Shown: positions 1 through 8,366 of the stretch, in pieces
Layout: every line of letters starts with the position of its first letter
How positions within the stretch are numbered: position 1 is the first letter of the stretch
Assembly (NCBI RefSeq): GCF_001238295.1
Contig: NZ_LGXZ01000005.1
Span: forward strand, 248,001-312,000
Direction of reading: 5' to 3'
DNA length: 64,000 nt
DNA from: Ruegeria sp. 6PALISEP08
GTDB taxonomy: Bacteria; Pseudomonadota; Alphaproteobacteria; Rhodobacterales; Rhodobacteraceae
The notes under the pieces: model-generated
The model's input: only the letters and a program-made list of their open reading frames with translations
Told to the model about the DNA's origin: nothing
Database searches by the model: none
Translations under genes and position numbers: made by a program

Positions 1-1
1 G

Positions 2-889
2 CCACTGAACTATCATCACCTTCGATATTTCTGGGCCGTCGCGCATGACGGGAACCTGACACGGACGGCGCAGCGTCTGAATCTGTCCCAGTCAGCGTTG
101 TCCGTGCAGATCAAGGAATTGGAAGACCGCCTTGGTCATCCGCTGTTCGAACGCAGAGGTCGCAAGCTGCACCTCACCGAAGCCGGACATATCGCGTTGG
201 ACCATGCCGATGCGATTTTTGCGACAGGTCAGGAACTTGTGGCAACCTTGCAAGATGCCGGGAATGCGCGGCAGGCCCTCAGGGTAGGGGCGCAATCCAC
301 CCTGTCTCGGAACTTTCAGATTCGCTTTTTGCGGCCCATTTTGTCGCGTGTTGATGTCGAGGTCATCTTAAGGTCTGGCAATCCAAGTGAGTTGCTGGAA
401 GGTCTTAAGACGCTCAATTTCGATCTGGTCCTCATGAATCATGAACCGGCAAGCGACAGCTTGACCAATTTCGTCACCCATCATCTGGCGGAACAACCGG
501 TAAGCATCGTGGGCACTCCGGATCGTCTGGATCCGAAACGTTCCTTACGGGACCTTTTGGAAGAACAACCTTTCATCCTGCCTACAAAGAACAACACTGT
601 CCGCACGGCCTTTGACGCCATGGCCAGCCGCATGTCGGTGCGCCCTCAGGTGGCCGCTGAGGTGGACGACATGGCCATGATGCGGCTGCTGGCGCGGGAA
701 GACATCGGCCTGGCTCTGGTGGCGCCGATCGTGGTTCAGGATGAGTTGAACTCGGGTCGGCTGGTCGAGGCGCAGGAGCACCCGAAAATCAAGGAAAACT
801 TCCACGCGATCACATTCAAACGCCGGTTCCCGAACCCTTTGGTGCAAGAGCTTTTATCCCACGAAACAAATAGCTGGGCCAATGGCTGA
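2..889 (+). CDS. LysR-family regulator, NhaR-like (5' truncated)
   Basis: The reading frame is open from the window edge, so the true start lies upstream. The first visible residues read LNYHHLRYFWAVAHDGNLTR, followed by a winged helix-turn-helix with the recognition region LNLSQSALSVQIKELEDRLG. This is the NhaR type of LysR regulator; an internal TTG at 98 is not the start. The rest (about 240 residues) fits the LysR effector-binding fold. NhaR of enterobacteria responds to sodium and controls an antiporter, but no antiporter is visible here, so the target is unknown. It converges on the ABC permease gene, with only two bases between the stops. Confidence 0.85.
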   Translation, partial: PLNYHHLRYFWAVAHDGNLTRTAQRLNLSQSALSVQIKELEDRLGHPLFERRGRKLHLTEAGHIALDHADAIFATGQELVATLQDAGNARQALRVGAQSTLSRNFQIRFLRPILSRVDVEVILRSGNPSELLEGLKTLNFDLVLMNHEPASDSLTNFVTHHLAEQPVSIVGTPDRLDPKRSLRDLLEEQPFILPTKNNTVRTAFDAMASRMSVRPQVAAEVDDMAMMRLLAREDIGLALVAPIVVQDELNSGRLVEAQEHPKIKENFHAITFKRRFPNPLVQELLSHETNSWANG

Positions 890-891
890 GC

Positions 892-1902
892 TTAGTCACC
901 GCGCGACGATTTGAACAGATACAAGAATACAAAAAGCGAGCCGATTGACGTTGTCACAATGCCCACGGGCAGTTCCTGGGGGGCCAGAAGGAGGCGCGAC
1001 AGAATATCCGACAGCGTCAGCAAGATCGCCCCCACAATGGCTGAAGTGACCAACAGATTCCGGTGCAGCGTGCCAGCAATGCCGCGCGCGATATGAGGCA
1101 CCATCAGGCCCACAAAGCCGATGACACCAGCCACGGACACAAAGCTGGCCGTGGCCAAAGCGGCGACAAAGAACATGCGAAAACGTAAGCCCTGAACCGG
1201 GATACCAAGTGAAGAGGCTGTGAAATCACCGGTCAGCAACGCATCTAGCCAGCGGCTGCGATAAAGGGCGTAGCTAAGGATCAATCCCAGGCCGATCACG
1301 ACCAGGGGGAATGTCTGCCACCGGGCAAGTCCCAAGCCGCCCAGCATCCAGAATATGACCGAATGCGCCGCGCGATTGTCGCCAGAGAAAATCAAGTAGT
1401 TCGTGATTGCGGAAAACAGAAAGGAGACGGCTAATCCGGCCAGAATCAGCTTTTCCGGCGCACTTGTGCGCAAACCCTGGACCAATGCCAGAACGATGGC
1501 CGATGCGATCAGACCCCCGCAAAACGCCGCCAAAGGTAAAGTCCATATGCCCAGTACATCCCCGGTGACAGTGATCACCAGAACCGCACCTGCAGCCGCA
1601 CCCGAGGATAGGCCAAACAGAAAAGGGTCGGCCAGATCGTTGCGCGTAGTGGTTTGCAGTACCACACCTACAACCCCAAGACCCGCGCCAATCACCGCAG
1701 CGAACAAAGCTCGGGGCAGACGCAAGTCAAACACGATCCGGTGCATGGGGGACATGTCACCTTCGACAAGACCCGTGCCCAGGCCAATCGCCGAGATCAC
1801 GTCGCGCACCGGAATTTGCGTCGTTCCATAAACGATGGACAGCAGCAAAAGGGCGATCAAAACGATCGCCCCCAGCAATATCGAACGGCCCAAATGGACC
1901 AT
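892..1902 (-). CDS. FecCD/BtuC-family ABC transporter permease (probable corrinoid uptake)
   Basis: Hydrophobic protein of 336 residues with about ten membrane segments, typical of inner-membrane permeases for siderophores, haem or cobalamin. The FecCD signature regions are present: LRLPRALFAAVIGAGLGVVG near the N-terminus and a GVIGFVGLMVPHIAR segment in the last third, which contacts the ATPase. I chose the ATG at 1902 because it lies directly after the stop of the binding-protein gene; the longer frame would overlap that gene by 50 bases. It is the last gene of an operon headed by a cobalamin riboswitch, so vitamin B12 or another corrinoid is the favoured substrate. Ferric siderophore cannot be excluded from this protein alone. 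Confidence 0.85.
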   Translation of the reverse strand: MVHLGRSILLGAIVLIALLLLSIVYGTTQIPVRDVISAIGLGTGLVEGDMSPMHRIVFDLRLPRALFAAVIGAGLGVVGVVLQTTTRNDLADPFLFGLSSGAAAGAVLVITVTGDVLGIWTLPLAAFCGGLIASAIVLALVQGLRTSAPEKLILAGLAVSFLFSAITNYLIFSGDNRAAHSVIFWMLGGLGLARWQTFPLVVIGLGLILSYALYRSRWLDALLTGDFTASSLGIPVQGLRFRMFFVAALATASFVSVAGVIGFVGLMVPHIARGIAGTLHRNLLVTSAIVGAILLTLSDILSRLLLAPQELPVGIVTTSIGSLFVFLYLFKSSRGD

Positions 1903-1903
1903 A

Positions 1904-2854
1904 TTAGTTGATCTCCGGATGCATCGCTTTGGCCATCTTCTCAATGGCTTCAATGTTCGCCGGTCCAGGTGTCAGTTCTTCGTAACGCAGGCCAATCCAG
2001 CGTTCGTTCTTGACGGCATCGGTTTGTGACATAACTGGATGATCTTTCAGAAACTGGAACGTATCTTCTGCACCGTTTCCGGTCTGATAGTCCAGCAATA
2101 CCAGGAACTCAGGGTTGGCAGCAGCCACGGCCTCCCACGAGGTGCGGCCCCAGCTTGTGTCCAGATCATGGGTCACGCTTTCGCCACCGGCCGCTGCAAT
2201 CATTGCGTCGGGAATTGCGAATTTGCCGGCTGTGAAAGGCGCATCTGCTGGCCCATCCAAGAGGAAGACGCGCGTTTTCGCCAAGTCGACAGTTTTCGCT
2301 TCGATGGCGGTCAGTTGGTCCTTCCAACCCGCGACCAGTGCCTCGGCCTTATCTTCAACCTGCATGACCTGACCAAGACGCAACACGTCGTTGAACAACA
2401 GATCCATGCTGGCTGTGGGGCGATCCTTGTCCAAATGGATACAGCTTTCGGTCAGAACCATGGTCTTGATGCCGAAGGGTTCCAAAGTGTCCGGGGTCAC
2501 GTCGCCACCCGGCTTCATGCCATAATACCAGCCTGCAAAGAACAGGTCCGGCTCGACCGAGACGAGGTTTTCGATGGTTGGGTATTTGGGCGCAAGCTCA
2601 GGAATTTCGCCGCGTTGCGCGTCAAAATCAGGGCTTGTCTTGTACCATCCGGTGATGCCGGTCAGGCCCACGATCTGGTCTTGCAGGCCAAGGGCGAAAG
2701 CCATGTCTGTCATGTTCATGTCATGCACGACAAGACGTTCTGGTGCGGTTTCAAACACCAACGTTTCACCGCAATTGTCCACTGTTATGGCATCTGCAGC
2801 CGCGCCGCTGGCCAGACCGGTGAACAAAGCCACGGGCCAGAGTTTGTGCATCAT
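1904..2854 (-). CDS. Periplasmic binding protein of B12/siderophore ABC transporter (BtuF/FepB type)
   Basis: 316 residues with an N-terminal signal peptide ending near SGAAADA. The mature part is a class III (helical-backbone) binding protein: PERLVVHDMNMTDMAFALGL and the later VEPDLFFAGW segment are typical of BtuF/FepB/FecB proteins. It would capture the ligand in the periplasm and deliver it to the FecCD-type permease encoded directly downstream. An AGGAG ribosome site six bases before the ATG supports the start. Because a cobalamin riboswitch controls the operon, corrinoid is the likeliest ligand. Roseobacters often salvage B12, which fits. Confidence 0.82.
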   Translation of the reverse strand: MMHKLWPVALFTGLASGAAADAITVDNCGETLVFETAPERLVVHDMNMTDMAFALGLQDQIVGLTGITGWYKTSPDFDAQRGEIPELAPKYPTIENLVSVEPDLFFAGWYYGMKPGGDVTPDTLEPFGIKTMVLTESCIHLDKDRPTASMDLLFNDVLRLGQVMQVEDKAEALVAGWKDQLTAIEAKTVDLAKTRVFLLDGPADAPFTAGKFAIPDAMIAAAGGESVTHDLDTSWGRTSWEAVAAANPEFLVLLDYQTGNGAEDTFQFLKDHPVMSQTDAVKNERWIGLRYEELTPGPANIEAIEKMAKAMHPEIN

Positions 2855-2866
2855 TGTAAGCTCCTG

Positions 2867-3643
2867 TTATGATGACAGTTTTCTTTTTCGGATATCCAAG
2901 GCAGGGATCATGCGGCCTTCATGCTGAAAGCACAGGTAATCCACGCCAAAGGTGTCGCGCACCCGGTCGGGGGTCAGTACGTCGCTAACAGGTCCGAACC
3001 CTGTCAGGCGTGTGGATTTCATCAACGCAACATGGGTGGCGAATTCCGGAATCATGACCAGATCATGCACGATCATGACCACCGTTACGCCCAACTCGGC
3101 AACCAGGGACAGCATGTGCCCCTTGGCATCCGGGTCCAGGTGGTTGGTCGGTTCGTCCAAAAACAGTAAAGACGGGTTTTGTGCCAGCGCCCGCGCGATA
3201 TGCGCCCGCTGGCGTTCGCCTCCCGATAGTTGGCCTATGGGTTTTCCGGCAAGATGCAACAGACCGGCCGTCGCCAGAACCCGATCAAGATCCTCTCTAT
3301 GTTCTCCTGCCGATCGATCAGCTTTAATCGGGATTTGCCCCAGAGCAACATAGTCGCGCAGACGCAATCGGGCATCTGGCATTTCCTGCTGGCCAACCAC
3401 TGCAATGGTTCGAGCGCGTTCATGAGCGGTAAGAGTACGGAGGCTTTGATTTCGGACTCGAACGTCCCCCAGAACCAGCCTTTCAATTCCGCACAGCAAG
3501 TTCAGCAGAGTGGTTTTTCCGGCACCATTTGGTCCAGCGATTGCGAGAATTGAGCCTTCGTCGAGACTGAAGGACACATCCTGAAGCAGCACATCGCCAT
3601 TCAGGGCATAGTACTCCAGATCTTCGACAACCAGAAAACTCAT
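2867..3643 (-). CDS. ABC transporter ATP-binding protein (BtuD/FecE type)
   Basis: 258-residue cytoplasmic ATPase subunit. Walker A is GPNGAGKTT (about residues 35-43), the signature is LSGGERQRAHIARALAQ, Walker B is LLFLDEPTNHLD, and the switch histidine lies in VMIVHD. This matches the single-domain ATPases that pair with FecCD permeases. Its start overlaps the stop of the preceding DUF1636 gene by four bases (ATGA), and the binding-protein gene begins 12 bases after its stop, so the genes are translationally linked. Substrate assignment rests on the riboswitch upstream, not on this protein. Confidence 0.88.
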   Translation of the reverse strand: MSFLVVEDLEYYALNGDVLLQDVSFSLDEGSILAIAGPNGAGKTTLLNLLCGIERLVLGDVRVRNQSLRTLTAHERARTIAVVGQQEMPDARLRLRDYVALGQIPIKADRSAGEHREDLDRVLATAGLLHLAGKPIGQLSGGERQRAHIARALAQNPSLLFLDEPTNHLDPDAKGHMLSLVAELGVTVVMIVHDLVMIPEFATHVALMKSTRLTGFGPVSDVLTPDRVRDTFGVDYLCFQHEGRMIPALDIRKRKLSS

Positions 3644-3996
3644 GAAGCCCCCTGCGATGGCATGGCAGGAATCCGCGACAAGGTTTTGGCAAAAAGGGCA
3701 GGGGGGCGATCTGAAGCGCTGGTCCAGCCGTCCTTGCTGTCGCCAAACTGGGTTGCAAATTCAACCAGAGCGGTCAGATCGTTGGCCGTCTCAATATCGC
3801 CAAACAGGTACTGCGCTTTTCCCGTAGCCTGAAAACCAACGGTCATGGCCCGTTCACAACCTGCCATGCAGGCAATCAACCGGATTTCAAAACCGTCTGG
3901 CAACCGATCGTCCAATGCGGTTTGCACGGCTTCCGCCGTCATCCTTCCTTGACATGTGGAACAGATCAGAACGAAATGCTCAGGATAGGTGGTCAT
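3640..3996 (-). CDS. DUF1636 family protein, probable metal/Fe-S binding, B12-regulated
   Basis: Small protein (118 residues) with the cysteine pattern ICSTCQG near the N-terminus and ACMAGCERAMT in the middle, as in thioredoxin-like 2Fe-2S ferredoxins and DUF1636 proteins. The start at 3996 is chosen because it is preceded by a GGAGA ribosome site and because the upstream extension runs into the riboswitch leader. It is the first gene after a cobalamin riboswitch and overlaps the transporter ATPase gene. Function is not established; a role in corrinoid or cobalt handling is inferred from its regulation and neighbours. Confidence 0.78.
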   Translation of the reverse strand: MTTYPEHFVLICSTCQGRMTAEAVQTALDDRLPDGFEIRLIACMAGCERAMTVGFQATGKAQYLFGDIETANDLTALVEFATQFGDSKDGWTSASDRPPALFAKTLSRIPAMPSQGAS

Positions 3997-4108
3997 TGCC
4001 GTCTCCGTCTTTTGTCGGACACAGACAGGGGGACCATACCGGGTTTTCACGCAAACGCGCCATCGAGCCTCCTTCCAGGACGCCCCGCCCCGGGTTGGTT
4101 TAACATGC

Positions 4109-4277
4109 GATGGCAGGTCTCCTGACTTGCGGGTCAAGGCTCGGCCAACCTTCCCAACCCCTCGAGGTCAGTGGTGAAGTGGCGTCGCTCTCCGCTTACA
4201 GTTGCGGGGGCAGTCACGGACTTGGCGCAAGGGTGCGCCGTACCGTATTCCCATTTTCATCCCTTGCGGAACCATCA
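4109..4277 (-). promoter_or_regulatory. Cobalamin (B12) riboswitch
   Basis: On the minus strand the conserved pieces occur in order: a GGGAAT...CGGT segment, CCGCAACTGTAAGCGG, GCCACT, TTGGGAAGG, and the B12 box AGTCAGGAGACCTGCC (4112-4127). The ends GATGG and CCATC can pair as P1. It lies in the leader of the DUF1636-ABC transporter operon, whose first ATG is about 110 bases downstream. High cobalamin is expected to switch the operon off. Confidence 0.93.
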
Positions 4278-4390
4278 AGATCAGCTAGTCCGGCAATGCA
4301 AGACTTGTCAAGCGGTAGGAAACTGGGGCTGGCACGAAAAACAAGTGTTGCGCCCGCTATTCCTTTTGCACAGGCTCAACTGGATCAACC

Positions 4391-5056
4391 TTAGTAGTCT
4401 GAAACAAGAAGGAAATCCGGTTCGGCATCTTCCTCGATTTTCGAGAACCTCGGGATAGGGTCTTCGAACACATTATCGGTGCGGTCGTCATTCACGGTCG
4501 AAACCTCGCCAATCAGGCAATCGCCGCGTTCTGCCCAGAAAGCGTGCCAGACGCCTGGCATCAAGGTCACGCTTTGCCCCGGTTTCAGGCACAGATGCTC
4601 GCCTTGTTTTAGGGTAACCGGGCAGGCATCGCTTGGCACAGTAACAGGCGTGTCCCGGTCGATGCCTCCCTCAGGGTCTGACGCGTAAATCTCCAGCACC
4701 AGATCGCCGCCGCCCCGGTTGATGATGTCTTCAGCCTTTACGATGTGACGATGCATTGGGGATAGCTGTTTATCTTTCGAGATCAATAGCTTTTCTGCGT
4801 ACAGCATCCCACGACCGGATTTCAAATCGTTCACTTCACCATTGCGCAGGGTAAAAAGAAAAAGGCCCAACTCGTCAAACCGGCCTTGGGCGTAATCGGT
4901 AATGTCCCACCCCAAGCCCCGGTCTCGGATCGTCTGCGCCTCAGGGCTGCGCAGCTGCTCGGGCGACCAATATGCGAAAGGCGGCAACACTGCTCCGAAG
5001 GATTGGATGAAAGTCTGCGCTTCAGACTTGATGCTGTTTATTTCGGATCGCTTCAT
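4391..5056 (-). CDS. D-lyxose ketol-isomerase-like cupin
   Basis: 221 residues of the D-lyxose isomerase family: a cupin beta-barrel with the metal site MHRHIVKAEDIINRGGG and a second histidine in MPGVWHAFWAE. Characterised relatives interconvert D-lyxose and D-xylulose or D-mannose and D-fructose using a divalent metal. It is the last gene of the minus-strand operon regulator, GH1-glucokinase, PfkB kinase, isomerase. In that setting mannose/fructose interconversion feeding the neighbouring PfkB kinase is plausible, but the substrate is inferred. It starts 16 bases after the kinase stop. Confidence 0.8.
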   Translation of the reverse strand: MKRSEINSIKSEAQTFIQSFGAVLPPFAYWSPEQLRSPEAQTIRDRGLGWDITDYAQGRFDELGLFLFTLRNGEVNDLKSGRGMLYAEKLLISKDKQLSPMHRHIVKAEDIINRGGGDLVLEIYASDPEGGIDRDTPVTVPSDACPVTLKQGEHLCLKPGQSVTLMPGVWHAFWAERGDCLIGEVSTVNDDRTDNVFEDPIPRFSKIEEDAEPDFLLVSDY

Positions 5057-5072
5057 TGGCCAACCTCAATGA

Positions 5073-5999
5073 TCAAAGCTCATGTGCCCAAGGCGGCTCT
5101 GCCCCGGCACGGGAAACGGTTACAGCTGCAACCTCAGCGCCCAAGGCCATTGCCGCGCGCAAAGCGTCGGGGGTTAGGTTTCGCACCCCCGGTTTTGTCA
5201 GATGACCCGCTCGGTGGAGTTCGGTCAACACGCCTGCATTGAACGTATCTCCGGCACCGATTGTATCGACGACCTGCACCGGTTTCACTGGCACGGATAC
5301 CTGTGACCCATCCGCCAAATATCCGTTCGCGCCGTCGCGGCCCCGGGTCACGATCAGGGCCGATGGTCCGGTCTGCAACAGCAAGGCGGCCTTTGCCGCC
5401 TCGGGTTCACTGCCGGGAATGATCCAGTCCAGATCCTCGTCCGATACTTTGACGATATCCGATTGGGCGATCATCCGGTTCAGGCGTGTTCGATACCGGG
5501 TTTGATCTGCGATGAAACCCGGACGGATATTGGGGTCCAGCATCACTGCCCGATCGCCTCCGTGCTGGTTCAGCAATGACGCGTAGGCATCGGCACAGGG
5601 CTCGCACGCTAGGCTGATCCCCCCAAGATACAAGGCTGTGACAGCCGGAAGCTGATCCGGCATATCTTCGGGAAGCAACATGCGCCCGGCCGTGTTTTCA
5701 TCGACAAAATTGTAGGTTGCGTGCCCGTCCGTAAGCTGAACGAAGGCAAGCGTTGTGGGTCTATCCGAGACGACCATGTGCGATGTATCTACGTGGCTTG
5801 CATTTAGCGCGTCGGTCAGTTGCTTGCCAAACATATCGCTGGACATTCCGGTCAGCATTCCAACGGGCACACCCAATCGCCCCATGGCCACCGCGGTGTT
5901 CAGGATCGCACCTCCGGTGTGCGGCACGAAACCTTGCGCCCCCGAAGCTGTTGGCTCGGCAATCATGTCGATCAGAGCCTCGCCGCAACACAAGATCAT
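5073..5999 (-). CDS. PfkB-family carbohydrate kinase, probable fructokinase
   Basis: 308-residue ribokinase-fold sugar kinase. The N-terminal substrate motif GEALIDMI and the PHTGGAILNTAVAMGRLG glycine region are present. The C-terminal ATP/anion-hole motif DTIGAGDTFNAG spans residues 245-256, with D251 as expected catalytic base. The length and the GEALID start fit fructokinases. Fructose from sucrose split by the adjacent AglA enzyme, or from the lyxose isomerase-like protein, is a sensible substrate; 2-keto-3-deoxygluconate is an alternative in this family. It lies between the GH1-glucokinase fusion and the isomerase. Confidence 0.83.
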   Translation of the reverse strand: MILCCGEALIDMIAEPTASGAQGFVPHTGGAILNTAVAMGRLGVPVGMLTGMSSDMFGKQLTDALNASHVDTSHMVVSDRPTTLAFVQLTDGHATYNFVDENTAGRMLLPEDMPDQLPAVTALYLGGISLACEPCADAYASLLNQHGGDRAVMLDPNIRPGFIADQTRYRTRLNRMIAQSDIVKVSDEDLDWIIPGSEPEAAKAALLLQTGPSALIVTRGRDGANGYLADGSQVSVPVKPVQVVDTIGAGDTFNAGVLTELHRAGHLTKPGVRNLTPDALRAAMALGAEVAAVTVSRAGAEPPWAHEL

Positions 6000-6038
6000 T
6001 CCACGGTCCTTTCCCGGTTTGTCGAAGAAGTTTTTCGC

Positions 6039-8366
6039 CTAGCGTTTCAGGGCGTTCTTGCAGAAATTGTTGGCCCCGATAATACCAAACTCAGCTTGTT
6101 CAGAAACGTAGAGGTTCAAAGACTGGCGCAGTTCACTGAAACGCCCACCTCCATTGAAGGCTTCCATGAAGTCCTGTCCAAAAAGCCAGCGGTTTTTCTC
6201 GGCAACGCCACCGACAAGAAACACACCGCCCGCAGGCATCAAGGTTACGGCCATATCGCCCATCAGTGCACCCAGATGAGTGGTGAACATCTGCGCCGTT
6301 TTCACTGCGATAGGATCGGAAGCATCTCGCGCGTCCTGCAAGATGCCCTTTGCAGCTTGCGCCGGGATCTGAGCGTGCCCTGCCGCCATTCCAACGGCCT
6401 GATACAAGATTGGTAAGCCCGTTCCGCTCAGGAACATTTCCGCCTCCAGGGCGAGGCTGTCTCCAAAGAAACACGCGGGTGCTATGCGACGCGCGGCTTC
6501 AAAAATCTCAACCTCGTCGCGGTGGCGGGGATAAAGGCCGACGTGACCACCTTCGCCGGACACTGTATGATAATGTCCTTCTGAATACAGCAGCGCCCCG
6601 ACGCCGAGCCCCGTTCCGGGACCGACCACCAATCGCGTGCCGATAGGTGGATTTGCCTCTCCTTGCAGAACAGAGACATCATCCTGTGTCACGTCAGAGA
6701 CCGACCATGCCGCAGCCGTAAAGTCGTTGATGACAAACGTTTGTTCCGCACCGGTGGCCCGAGCCAGTTCGGTCTCGGACAAATCCAGATTGGCATTTGT
6801 CAAACGTATGACGCCATTCCGAACAGGACCGGCGCCAGCAGCCACAACTGCCTGCGGATTTGTACCTACTTCATCACGCAGATCGTGAAAGGCGTTCAGC
6901 AAATCTTTTAAAGTTCCCGTTGGATGCTTGCGCAGTCCTGTCAAATCGCCATTTGTCACTACCCCCAGACGGGTATTCGTACCACCAATATCCGCAACAA
7001 GGTTCCAGTGCTCATGCACGGAACCCAATGGTTGCGCTAACGGCTGAGAGACGTTCTGCCCATTGGACAAGGCAGATTTCAGTGCCATGAACGAAGCTTT
7101 GGGTGTTCTTTCCAGAGTTTCAAAATCCACGTCCACCAGTCCAAACCTTTTCTCGTACCCGAAGGCCCATTCATAGTTATCCAGCAGAGACCAGACGAAA
7201 TAGCCCTTCACGGGAACATCTTGCGCCAGAGCGCTTTGCACGGCTGCCAGATGCGTGTCGAGATATTCGATACGGTCCTTATCCTGCCCACGCTCTGCGC
7301 TGGCCATACCGTTTTCGGTGATATAGATTGGCAGCGCGCCCGTATAGTCCTTCTGTGTTCGAACTAGAAAACGGGTCAGGGCAGAAGGGTCGATTTCCCA
7401 ACCCATCTGCGTTTTTGGCAAAGGACCCGGAACATCCGTCAAACTGGGCCATGTGTCATCGTTCGCGGCAATCAACTTTCGCGTGTAGTAGTTCAATCCA
7501 CACCAATCGACCGGCGCGCCAATCGTGCCAAAATCATCGTGCCATCCAGACGGCAAGTGCGGCTCTAAACCGTCCAGCACCAGCTGAGGGTATTCTTTCT
7601 TGAATACACCGCCAAGAAAAAAACGATTGTAGATCGCATCATACCGGTCCGCTGCGTGCTGCGCTGCGACGCTGTCATCTGCTGGTTCTGCCCATTCCAG
7701 GTTGAACACTGCGCCCAAGTTGCTCATACCAAGGCTGCGCATGGCCTGAATGGCCCGTCCATGAGCCAGCAACACGTGGTGCATCGCGCGGGCCGTGGCG
7801 CGAATATCGCGAAGCCCGGGGGCATGATGACCCTCGAAATGGCTTAGCCAGCTGACACACCATGGCTCGTTGATCGGGGCCGCGCTGTACATCCTGTCAC
7901 CGATGCGGCCCATGATGATCTCGGTGAAGTCAGCGAACCATCCAGCAATGTCACGGTTGCACCAGCCGCCCAGATCCGCCAGAGCCGAAGGCAGTTCCCA
8001 GTGATACAGCGTCACGCAAGGTCGGAGTCCACGGGCCAGCAACGCGTCTGCAAGACGGTCGTAGTAGTCCATGCCCGCCTGATTGATCCGTCCGCGACCT
8101 TCGGGCATGACGCGCGCCCAACTGGTGGAAAACCGATAACAGTCAAACCCCGCCTCGCGCACCAGATCGAAATCCTGCTCAAACCGGTGCAGATGGTCAC
8201 AGGCCAGATCGCCGTTTTCCCTGCGCACCACGTTGTCTGGTGAGGCGGCAAACGTATCCCAATGGGTTTGCCCAGCACCCCCCTGTGCATGACCTTCGAT
8301 CTGATAAGCTGAGGTAGCGACTCCGAAAAGGAAATCTATGGGAAAGTCAGCGCGAGAGTGTTTCAT
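6039..8366 (-). CDS. Fused GH1 beta-glucosidase and glucokinase
   Basis: One uninterrupted 775-residue frame with two enzymes. Residues 1 to about 435 are a complete GH1 barrel: acid/base E167 in INEP, nucleophile E351 in YITENG, and the YEWAFGYEKRFGLV substrate segment. After a linker of about 20 residues, positions 455-775 are a complete bacterial glucokinase: DIGGTNTRLG (459-468), INDFTAAAW with catalytic D548, GPGTGLGVG (582-590) and SGEGGHVG. The protein could hydrolyse a beta-glucoside and phosphorylate the glucose in the cytoplasm. There is no signal peptide. Its start overlaps the regulator's stop by four bases. Both active sites appear intact. Confidence 0.92.
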   Translation of the reverse strand: MKHSRADFPIDFLFGVATSAYQIEGHAQGGAGQTHWDTFAASPDNVVRRENGDLACDHLHRFEQDFDLVREAGFDCYRFSTSWARVMPEGRGRINQAGMDYYDRLADALLARGLRPCVTLYHWELPSALADLGGWCNRDIAGWFADFTEIIMGRIGDRMYSAAPINEPWCVSWLSHFEGHHAPGLRDIRATARAMHHVLLAHGRAIQAMRSLGMSNLGAVFNLEWAEPADDSVAAQHAADRYDAIYNRFFLGGVFKKEYPQLVLDGLEPHLPSGWHDDFGTIGAPVDWCGLNYYTRKLIAANDDTWPSLTDVPGPLPKTQMGWEIDPSALTRFLVRTQKDYTGALPIYITENGMASAERGQDKDRIEYLDTHLAAVQSALAQDVPVKGYFVWSLLDNYEWAFGYEKRFGLVDVDFETLERTPKASFMALKSALSNGQNVSQPLAQPLGSVHEHWNLVADIGGTNTRLGVVTNGDLTGLRKHPTGTLKDLLNAFHDLRDEVGTNPQAVVAAGAGPVRNGVIRLTNANLDLSETELARATGAEQTFVINDFTAAAWSVSDVTQDDVSVLQGEANPPIGTRLVVGPGTGLGVGALLYSEGHYHTVSGEGGHVGLYPRHRDEVEIFEAARRIAPACFFGDSLALEAEMFLSGTGLPILYQAVGMAAGHAQIPAQAAKGILQDARDASDPIAVKTAQMFTTHLGALMGDMAVTLMPAGGVFLVGGVAEKNRWLFGQDFMEAFNGGGRFSELRQSLNLYVSEQAEFGIIGANNFCKNALKR

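Noticed and set aside
2039-2872. Open frame of 277 codons antisense to the BtuF-like gene
   Set aside because: No domain or ribosome site; the opposite strand encodes a clear binding protein in a riboswitch operon.
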